From Candidatus Pacearchaeota archaeon (lineage in GTDB: Archaea; Nanoarchaeota; Nanoarchaeia; Pacearchaeales; GW2011-AR1): a stretch of 28,404 bases of DNA. The stretch's first letter is position 1. Each line of letters starts with the position of its first letter. The DNA lies in the NCBI GenBank assembly GCA_002686195.1, contig NZAS01000014.1, positions 1 through 28,404 of the forward strand, read 5' to 3'. Below the pieces are notes generated by a model that saw only the letters and a list, made by a program, of their open reading frames with translations, searched no databases and had not been told where the DNA came from. The position numbers and the translations under genes were made by a program. This document shows positions 22,105 through 28,404 of this stretch, piece after piece.

Positions 22105-24891
22105 ATGCGGAAAAAGAGTGTGGTTTGGGCCGTAGTTATTATTGTTTTATTGGTAGTTGTAGGTTTTATATTATTTAGGCCTGGGGTTTTGCTTGCTCCT
22201 CCTGTTGTTTCATATGGGCCTGCTACTCCTGCTGATGGAGCTGATGTTGTGGGAACTGATTTGCAGATTGATTTGGATATTTCTCAGACTACGGAAGAGC
22301 ATTATAGCTTTGTTGAATTGAATGATGATTTGGCTTTTCATGTTACCTTTGATGATAGGGATATTGGAGTAACAGGTTTACCAATAGATCTTGTTGGAGG
22401 AGGTGTTCCAATATGCGGAACTGAGTGTCCGATTTATCAAGATAAAGATATTGTTACAGATGAAAAGTTTGGAGATTATTATTTATTTGAAGCACAAACA
22501 AGTTCTGGAACTGGAGATGGGGATCAGTTGGAATATGCAAGAAATTCGAAGATTAATATAGACGCTGGAGAAGTATTTACTGTTAGTTTATGGGTAAAGA
22601 CTGATTTTTCTGATACTAATACTTATATTGGGAATATTAATAATGGGCCTGGGTATAGTATAACTTCATCTGCGAGTGATTTGAAATTTAGGACATTTGA
22701 TGGGACAACTAATTTGGAGATAACTGCTCTGAATCCAAGTCCTAATGTGTGGCATCATATTGTTGCTGGAAGAAGTGACACAGAATTATTCATGTATGTT
22801 GATGGAGTGCAAGTAGCAAGCTTGGTAGATAGTAGCTTACCAAGTTTAACAACAACAAGAGCTTTGATTATTGGAGCTAGAGGAAGGGGATGGGATGCAA
22901 AAACAGATAAGGGAATTGATGATGTTTTGATTTTTGAGAGGGCCTTGACTGCTAATGAAGTTTTGAGTTTGTATAATTCTGATGTGGCTACTGGGGGCAG
23001 ACAGTATGATGAGACTTTTAGCGGATTAACTGGGACGCATAGTTTTGAAGGTTTTGCTGTTGCTTCTAGAGACCTTATTGGAACTAGTGCCAGAGCAAGT
23101 GCTGGATTAAGGACTGTTAATATGGATGTTGGACCGCCTCCAACAGTATTTGATGGAACTGCTTGCGGAACTATTGATACGCCCGGAGTTTATACTTTGC
23201 AGAAGGATATTGTTGGGGTTGTGGGTACTTGTATATTTATTGAAGCAGACGATGTAACTTTGGATTTGGGAGGATTTAAGATTGAGGGAGATGGGGTGAC
23301 TGGAAATGATGAGTATGGAATTGACGTAGATGATTTCGATAATGCTATTATTAGGAATGGAGAGATTTCTAATTTTGGAGGTGATTCTACTGATCTTGCG
23401 AGTGGAGGAATTAAGCTTTATCATATCCAAAGAGGGCATACTGTAGAGAATGTTGTTATGAACCAAGTTGGTTTTTATGGTATACATTCGAACGCTGGAA
23501 ATAATGTTTACTCTAATTTAGTTATAAATGGTAAAGATTATGGAGTTGGAATTGATTTATTTGGTGGAGGTACTGTTAGTGGTATGACTCTTTCTAGTTT
23601 TTCTACTGGAGTTTCAACTATTAGAACAGGAAATGTTATTTCGGATTTAACTATTAGTTCTTCTGATAATGGATTAAAGGTTACAAGTTCTGGCGACCAA
23701 TTCACAAATGTTAATGTGGATTCTGTTACAAATATAGGAATAGATGTTCAAGGAAGTAGTAATGTCTTCCAGGTAATTGATGTAACTAATTCAAATACTG
23801 GAATATCTCTTAGTGGTAATTATAACAGATTTACCGATGTGACAATTGATGGGTCTGCATCGCATGCAGTTAATTTATTAAATATTGAAGGAAATGTGTT
23901 TAAGAATTTGGTGATTACTGGAACAGGCGCAGGAAGTTCTGATGTCAATGTTAATAATTTTGCTATTGTGACTAATTTAACGTTTTTGGATAGTGTTATT
24001 GATAAGTATATTTTCTTCCATAATATTATTGGTGGGGTCGATGAATTACATATTGGAAGCAGTGCGAATGGAATAATTGATTTTATAGGAACTGCTATAG
24101 ATCCTCCTGGTTCCACTGGTTTGACTACAAATAACAAAGTTGAGTCTAATTTGGCTACTGTTGGAATTGATTTGCCTGCTGAAATTACATTATCTGGATT
24201 GCAAACAGGGCTTGAGAATCATGAGATTATGAAAGATGGTTCTAAATGTACTGATTGTGTTGCTTTGACTGACCTTGATTTAGAAACTGTGAGGTTTAGT
24301 GTTACAGGGGCTGGAGTTTATAATGTTGATGGGGAAACACCTGCTACTGGAGGAGGAGGAGGTGGAGGTTCTGGAGGGGGAGGGGGTGGTTCTCCTTCTG
24401 GAGGTGCTCTTTTTGTTAATGATGCGGAATTTGTAAGTGGGAAGAACAGTTTAATTAGAAGTGGGCAGAGTTTTGGGTTTAGAGCTGGAAGTGTTGAAGA
24501 AGAAGTTCATTATATTAAAGTTGATGAGATTGGGGATGAAAAAGTTACAATTACTATAACTAGTGATCCAATTATCTTGGAACTTGGTATTAATGAGCAG
24601 AAAGAAATTGATTTGGATGGAGATGGTGTGAATGATTTAGTAGTTAGATTTGATGGGGTTGTTAATGGCAGGGCAGAGATTTATGTTAAGTCGGTGACTG
24701 CAGAGGTTGTGCCTGATGTAGAGCCTGAGGAAGTTGATGTGATTGAGGTAGAGCAGCCTGCGCCTGCGGAGGAAGTTGATTATACTATTTATTATGTGAT
24801 TGGAGGATTGATTGTTTTAATTGTTATTGTTGTTTTGGTTTTGAAGGCAAAGAAAAAGGGAAAACGGAAGTCTAAATCCAAGAAAAAATAA
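22105..24891 (+). CDS. Large surface protein with LamG-like and beta-helix domains
   Basis: The 928-residue exported protein is anchored at both ends. An N-terminal signal/anchor helix covers about 6-26. A concanavalin-like LamG domain covers about 76-290 (FTVSLWVKTDF, NVWHHIVAGR, YVDGVQVASL, IDDVLIFERALTANEVLSLY). A right-handed beta-helix covers about 360-650 with repeated short strands (DDVTLDLGGFKI and many N-V-F/N-V-Y turns), as in NosD/pectate-lyase-like proteins. A glycine-rich linker lies near 749-770, then a strand-rich domain, an acidic E/V/P stalk and a membrane helix at about 893-912 with a lysine-rich tail. A role in carbohydrate binding or cell contact is inferred. Transcription starts at the ATG from a box shared with the methyltransferase. 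Confidence 0.88.
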   Translation: MRKKSVVWAVVIIVLLVVVGFILFRPGVLLAPPVVSYGPATPADGADVVGTDLQIDLDISQTTEEHYSFVELNDDLAFHVTFDDRDIGVTGLPIDLVGGGVPICGTECPIYQDKDIVTDEKFGDYYLFEAQTSSGTGDGDQLEYARNSKINIDAGEVFTVSLWVKTDFSDTNTYIGNINNGPGYSITSSASDLKFRTFDGTTNLEITALNPSPNVWHHIVAGRSDTELFMYVDGVQVASLVDSSLPSLTTTRALIIGARGRGWDAKTDKGIDDVLIFERALTANEVLSLYNSDVATGGRQYDETFSGLTGTHSFEGFAVASRDLIGTSARASAGLRTVNMDVGPPPTVFDGTACGTIDTPGVYTLQKDIVGVVGTCIFIEADDVTLDLGGFKIEGDGVTGNDEYGIDVDDFDNAIIRNGEISNFGGDSTDLASGGIKLYHIQRGHTVENVVMNQVGFYGIHSNAGNNVYSNLVINGKDYGVGIDLFGGGTVSGMTLSSFSTGVSTIRTGNVISDLTISSSDNGLKVTSSGDQFTNVNVDSVTNIGIDVQGSSNVFQVIDVTNSNTGISLSGNYNRFTDVTIDGSASHAVNLLNIEGNVFKNLVITGTGAGSSDVNVNNFAIVTNLTFLDSVIDKYIFFHNIIGGVDELHIGSSANGIIDFIGTAIDPPGSTGLTTNNKVESNLATVGIDLPAEITLSGLQTGLENHEIMKDGSKCTDCVALTDLDLETVRFSVTGAGVYNVDGETPATGGGGGGGSGGGGGGSPSGGALFVNDAEFVSGKNSLIRSGQSFGFRAGSVEEEVHYIKVDEIGDEKVTITITSDPIILELGINEQKEIDLDGDGVNDLVVRFDGVVNGRAEIYVKSVTAEVVPDVEPEEVDVIEVEQPAPAEEVDYTIYYVIGGLIVLIVIVVLVLKAKKKGKRKSKSKKK

Positions 24892-25005
24892 AGAGATTAG
24901 GAAAATCTCTATCTTTTCCTTGTGAAACACAAGGAAAATAGCCACCATTATTTGTGAGGCGCGAAGCGCCGAACGCGCTCGGTATCGACGGTAAAAGAGC
25001 GTTTA
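24892..25005. other. Four-hairpin structured intergenic region
   Basis: Between converging stops lie, in order: AGAGATT/AATCTCT (24892-24910); an 11-bp perfect TTTTCCTTGTG/CACAAGGAAAA (24914-24938); GGCGC-GAA-GCGCC (24958-24970); and AACGC/GCGTT (24972-24976 with 24999-25003). The last 50 bases are far more GC-rich than the surroundings. The first two stems match the twin-hairpin element at 1568. This is a candidate ncRNA or bidirectional 3' end. Confidence 0.55.
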
Positions 25006-25022
25006 ATACATATTAACAGAAG

Positions 25023-27359
25023 TTAGAACAGAGTTGCTTGTTTAGAGCCTTGTAGAACTTCATCGAGGTCTTTGTCGAAGAGGGAGAGGACTTGGTTTGC
25101 AATTGGTTTGATTTGTTTTTCTATGTAATGTTTGTAATCAAGTTTGTGTTTTATTTGAGAGATGGGTTCTGGGCCATCTGTTGTGAGGACATATTCAATT
25201 ATCTTAGAGTCGAGTTTTGGAAGTTTTCTTGCGGCTTTTACATGAGGAGGTGTTGTTTTTGTGTATTCGTCTAAGGCTTTTCTAATGGATTTTCTGTAAA
25301 CTAATTTTGAATCTAGTTTGCCTTGTGTAATCTTTTTGATATATTCTTGAATGAAACTTTCTATTTTTTCTTCGTGGAAGAGTTTTTTTAGGAGTTCTAT
25401 TTGGAATTCTTGGGCTGCGTCTGTCCAATCACCTCGAATTGCTTCTAAACCTGTGATTTCTATTTCTTCTTTTCCTGATTTTTCTACTAAGCCTGCGTAT
25501 CTTTTTTTGGCTGCTTTTTCTTCTTGGCCTCTGAGTTGAGGGATTAGCATTTTAATATACTGTTTCTCGAATTCTAACTCTAAATTGGATTGGCGGTTGT
25601 GTTTTTCTTTTGTATATGATTTGTAGAATTCATTTATGTGGGATTCTATTTTAGATCCAAGAGCGTTAGCTTTTTGTTTTGATAGTTCTGTATCGACGAA
25701 GACTGAGTCTGTGTCTGAGTAGATTGTTTTGAGATTGAATTTACTTTGTATTTCTTTGGCTGTTAGTTTGATTAGGAATTGTCCGAAATGGGTTATTGCG
25801 TTTGCTATGTCCATGTTGAAATAACGGCAGTTTGGAGAAGCTAAGACGCCGAAGAATGAGTTTTGTAGGATTTTGAGAGTGTAGTTTGCTAATTCGTTTT
25901 TTTGCTTTTTGGCAGACTCACGAGCTTCATGTAATTTTTTTATTATTTCTGGTAAAATACCTTCGGTATTTTTGAAACAGGCTTTATTTGGAGCTTGAAT
26001 GCATCCAGGTTCTGGTTTTTCTAGAAAAGAAGCTGGGTCTATATTGAAAGTTCTTATGATTGAGGGGTATAGTGATTTGAAGTCTAGGACAAGAACGTTA
26101 TCGTAAAGTCCGGGAGTTGGGGCTTGGACATAGCCTCCTGTTATTGGTGTTGGTTTTTGGGAGAACCTTAGGGTGGGAGAAACAAGTTTTCTTTTATGGG
26201 CTTCTTTTATGTATAAGGAATCGAAAGATGCAATTGGGCCTATTTTGTTTATTGGCATTCCTGTTAAATTGGATCTTTCTATAGCTAGTGGAATCATTTT
26301 TGTTTTTTCTAGGATTTCTGTGACGAGTTTACAGTCTAGAAGGTTATAGTCCGCTAATTTTTGTTGAGAAGCAATTGTATTTTTTTCGTAAAGGTCGTCT
26401 ATTTCTATTTGTCTGTCTTTGCCTTTGAGGATTTTTCCTTTTCCGAGTAGGGCTTGAGAAACGTTTTCTAGAGTATAAGATTCGAATTTTGAGTGTTTTA
26501 TCGTCGGTGCTTCTTGTATGAATGGGTCTCTGATAAATGAGAGAGCGTCTAGGACTATTCTTCCTGATACGTCTGCTGAAGATGCACGGAAGAAATTTGA
26601 TTCTAGTCTGATTCTTGGTATTGAGTTTGAACGTCCGATGTCGAAGGGGATTTTGTTATGTAAGAACATTGCCTGTAAGATTGGGAGGTCGTGGTCTATG
26701 AAGTTCCATCCTGTAATTATGTCAGGGTCTAGAGCTAAGAGTTGGGTTTTGAATTTTTGGAGGCAATCTGCTTCTGATTTGCATGGAACTACGGATTTTA
26801 GTTTTTGTTTTGTAACCATGAAAGTTTTGTGGAATTTTTGGGAGTGAATTCCAATGCAGTACAATTGTCCTGTGGAAGATGTTTCAATGTCTACTGATGC
26901 TATTTTTAGTTTAGGATCGAAACTTTGGATCGCCTTTATTTTTGGGTTTGAGTACACTCTGTCTACCTTTTCAGAGGTTTCATAGGAACCTTCAAGATCC
27001 ATTGTTGCGAAAATTTGATTGTCTGATAGGAATTTGTAGTGAGGTCTTAAATCTGCTTCATAAATTTCTGCGGATTTGTGGATTGCTCTGTAGAGCTTTG
27101 TTAGGTCGGATCTTAGGGATGCAGAGATTTTTGTTACAGGTTCTTTATCAAAGTTTGTTAGATCCGTTTTTGAGACTTCAAATTTTGAGAGATACTTTTT
27201 GACTTTCTTGACTTCTGAGGTTTTTATGAAGAAATGGGGTTTGAATTCATGTAAAGAAACGAAGGATTGGCCGTTTTCTAGCTTTCCAAATAGTTGGATA
27301 AATGTCTTATTTTCTTCTACGATATAGCTTGGGTATATTATGAATGCTTTCATAATCAT
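25023..27359 (-). CDS. polB: DNA polymerase, family B
   Basis: Replicative-type archaeal polymerase with proofreading. The 778-residue product shows exonuclease motifs D157-E159 (SVDIETS), GWNFIDHD (N219, D224) and YNLLDCK (D342). Polymerase motif A is LDFKSLYPSI (426-434), motif B LKILQNSFFGVLASP, motif C YSDTDS (547-552) and the KKRYAGL box follows. The very C-terminus, KQATLF, resembles a PCNA-interacting peptide. No intein. Starts at 27359 and 27353 are both possible; the TTATAAA box near 27379 is about 26 nt from 27353. Divergent from an unknown gene, with a 17-bp palindrome between. Confidence 0.96.
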   Translation of the reverse strand: MIMKAFIIYPSYIVEENKTFIQLFGKLENGQSFVSLHEFKPHFFIKTSEVKKVKKYLSKFEVSKTDLTNFDKEPVTKISASLRSDLTKLYRAIHKSAEIYEADLRPHYKFLSDNQIFATMDLEGSYETSEKVDRVYSNPKIKAIQSFDPKLKIASVDIETSSTGQLYCIGIHSQKFHKTFMVTKQKLKSVVPCKSEADCLQKFKTQLLALDPDIITGWNFIDHDLPILQAMFLHNKIPFDIGRSNSIPRIRLESNFFRASSADVSGRIVLDALSFIRDPFIQEAPTIKHSKFESYTLENVSQALLGKGKILKGKDRQIEIDDLYEKNTIASQQKLADYNLLDCKLVTEILEKTKMIPLAIERSNLTGMPINKIGPIASFDSLYIKEAHKRKLVSPTLRFSQKPTPITGGYVQAPTPGLYDNVLVLDFKSLYPSIIRTFNIDPASFLEKPEPGCIQAPNKACFKNTEGILPEIIKKLHEARESAKKQKNELANYTLKILQNSFFGVLASPNCRYFNMDIANAITHFGQFLIKLTAKEIQSKFNLKTIYSDTDSVFVDTELSKQKANALGSKIESHINEFYKSYTKEKHNRQSNLELEFEKQYIKMLIPQLRGQEEKAAKKRYAGLVEKSGKEEIEITGLEAIRGDWTDAAQEFQIELLKKLFHEEKIESFIQEYIKKITQGKLDSKLVYRKSIRKALDEYTKTTPPHVKAARKLPKLDSKIIEYVLTTDGPEPISQIKHKLDYKHYIEKQIKPIANQVLSLFDKDLDEVLQGSKQATLF

Positions 27360-27395
27360 TAATGGGGAAGTTGATTTATAAGGTATTTGTTAGAA

Positions 27396-27412
27396 TGTTA
27401 AGTTACTTAACA
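27396..27412. promoter_or_regulatory. 17-bp palindrome between PolB and an unknown gene
   Basis: TGTTAAG-TTA-CTTAACA is a perfect inverted repeat with a 3-nt centre. It lies between the divergent TATA boxes of PolB and the 27460 gene and is a typical dimeric-repressor site in form. The regulator is unknown. Confidence 0.45.
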
Positions 27413-27459
27413 GTAGTTACAATGGAAAGGTTTAAATATGTTTAATAATGGGATTTATT

Positions 27460-27837
27460 ATGAGTGAAAGACAAAAATATATTGTTGTACTACCAGAAGA
27501 GGGTGTTGGAGTTAGAGAATATAGTGATATGCCTAAGGAAGGTGTGACTGTTGCTTCTAGTGTTGCTGATGCTGTGGGGCATGTTGTTTTTAGGAATATT
27601 TCAGATAGGACAAAGGGAAGGGTTATTGTGTCCAGATTAAAGGATTTGGCTGATGGAGATTTAGAGAAGTATGTTTTTGAAGTTCCTGAAGTTGTAAATG
27701 AAGATGGCAGTCAATTACCAATTCCTGAGAGGTATGCTATGCAGGAAAATGCTTTAGCCCAAGAATTGGCTGGAGGAAAAACTCCTTCAATAGGCCAAAT
27801 TCAAAAATCTAGATTATTACTTAGGTCTTTGGATTAG
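27460..27837 (+). CDS. Hypothetical protein, 125 aa
   Basis: Unrecognised. A short beta-strand start (KYIVVLPEEGVGV) is followed by a mixed acidic/basic, non-membrane sequence with no cysteines, ending in a helix. The frame opens at 27448, but the GGTTTAAATATG box (TTTAAA 27431-27436) is about 26 nt before the ATG at 27460, so that start is preferred. A hairpin of the AATTGGACA family follows the stop by 29 nt and FEN1 starts 81 nt after it, so the genes may be co-transcribed. The promoter and context make it credible. Confidence 0.65.
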   Translation: MSERQKYIVVLPEEGVGVREYSDMPKEGVTVASSVADAVGHVVFRNISDRTKGRVIVSRLKDLADGDLEKYVFEVPEVVNEDGSQLPIPERYAMQENALAQELAGGKTPSIGQIQKSRLLLRSLD

Positions 27838-27866
27838 TTAATTATATTAATAAGTTATTTCTTTGA

Positions 27867-27909
27867 AATTGGACAATTGGACAAACGTTGAGAACGGCTT
27901 TGTCCTATA
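27867..27909 (+). repeat. AATTGGACA hairpin, copy 5 (doubled box)
   Basis: The 5' box is duplicated head to tail: AATTGGAC at 27867-27874 and again at 27875-27882. The second one pairs: GGACAAA (27879-27885) with TTTGTCC (27899-27905), with CGTT/AACG inside, a GAG loop and a 2-nt bulge. It ends 9 nt before the FEN1 ATG. Confidence 0.65.
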
Positions 27910-27918
27910 AGTACGAAA

Positions 27919-28404
27919 ATGGGATTGCAAATAGGAGATATTGTTCCGAGGAAGAGTATTGGTTTTGAAGACTTGTCTGGAAAAGTGGTAGCTGTGGATG
28001 CTTTTAATGCGATTTATCAGTTCTTGAGTAGTATTAGGCAGCAAGATGGGACGCCTTTGATGGATAATGAGAAAAGAGTGACTTCGCATTTGTCTGGGCT
28101 GTTCTATAGGAATATTGCTTTGTTAGCTGAGGGGATAAAGTTGGTTTATGTTTTTGATGGGGAATATCATGATTTAAAGAATAAGACGAAGGAGAAGAGG
28201 GCTGAGGTTAAGATTGAGGCTGCTGATAAATATGAGGCAGCTAAGTCAGGAGATGATGTTGAGTCAATGGGACGATATGCTAGGCAGATGAGTAAGATAA
28301 CTGGAGAGATGATTGAAGAATCTAAAGGATTGCTGGAAGCGATGGGTATTGCTGTTGTTCAGGCACCTGGAGAAGGTGAAATGCAGTGTGCGCAATTGGT
28401 AAAG
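27919..28404 (+). CDS. fen1: Flap endonuclease 1, N-terminal part (3' end outside window)
   Basis: Structure-specific 5' nuclease that removes flaps during Okazaki fragment maturation; it partners PCNA and PolB functionally. The 162 visible codons begin MGLQIGDIVPR with the N-domain signature: VVAVDAFNAIYQFLS (first metal aspartate), VYVFDGEYHDLK (second aspartate), a basic helical-arch region, and the I-domain start QAPGEGEMQCAQLV with the paired catalytic glutamates. The frame runs off the window edge. No clear TATA box lies 26 nt before the ATG, so it probably shares a transcript with the gene at 27460; hairpin copy 5 ends 9 nt upstream. Confidence 0.95.
   Translation, partial: MGLQIGDIVPRKSIGFEDLSGKVVAVDAFNAIYQFLSSIRQQDGTPLMDNEKRVTSHLSGLFYRNIALLAEGIKLVYVFDGEYHDLKNKTKEKRAEVKIEAADKYEAAKSGDDVESMGRYARQMSKITGEMIEESKGLLEAMGIAVVQAPGEGEMQCAQLVK

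Noticed and set aside
24892..25005. Transposon end or IS element
   Set aside because: No transposase, target duplication or terminal repeats; the structure is a series of short hairpins.

Overview
The window reads as chromosome of a small-genome, low-GC archaeon. The informational proteins are archaeal: ribosomal protein L15e, TFS, a B-family DNA polymerase, FEN1, CDC48, a type II methionine aminopeptidase and an ER-type signal peptidase. One tRNA carries an archaeal intron. Most starts have a TTTAAA/TTTATA box centred about 25-26 nt upstream, so most mRNAs are probably leaderless. A DPANN lineage such as Woesearchaeota or Pacearchaeota is my inference from compact genes and AT-rich composition; nothing here proves it. 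There is no rRNA, CRISPR array, transposase or integrase.

Layout. 1-5.3 kb: partial methionyl-tRNA synthetase, an unknown gene, L15e overlapping a 63-aa ORF, type IA topoisomerase and a phosphoesterase. 5.4-7.1 kb: a membrane-anchored protein, a winged-helix protein, TFS and tRNA-Lys, followed by two exact 83-bp tandem repeats that copy the tRNA 3' end. 7.1-10.0 kb: a flippase-like membrane protein and a two-gene acyl-CoA dehydratase/activase operon whose composition differs from most neighbours. 10.0-13.2 kb: TOPRIM protein, signal peptidase, small membrane proteins, VKOR with tRNA-Gly directly behind it, and intron-containing tRNA-Ile. 13.2-16.3 kb: a zinc-ribbon protein, an MFS transporter and an unknown coiled-coil protein. 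16.4-19.3 kb: an AbrB-like regulator joined to CDC48, then a 27-residue, 8-cysteine metallothionein-like gene. 19.3-22.1 kb: a minus-strand operon of NSUN RNA methyltransferase, nucleotidyltransferase, PUA protein and MetAP. 22.1-24.9 kb: a large surface protein with LamG-like and beta-helix parts. 25.0-28.4 kb: PolB, an unknown gene and the start of FEN1.

The most unusual content is between the genes. Five hairpins share an invariant AATTGGACA 5' arm and a TGTC 3' arm. All lie 12-30 nt after plus-strand stop codons, in the same orientation, and their stems show compensatory base changes. Three C-run motifs on a mostly C-poor strand could form G-quadruplexes on the minus strand. Two divergent gene pairs each appear to share one TTTAAA box at the middle of a 50-51 nt gap. 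Other intergenic structures include twin hairpins, a four-hairpin GC-rich block, direct-repeat operator candidates and palindromes.
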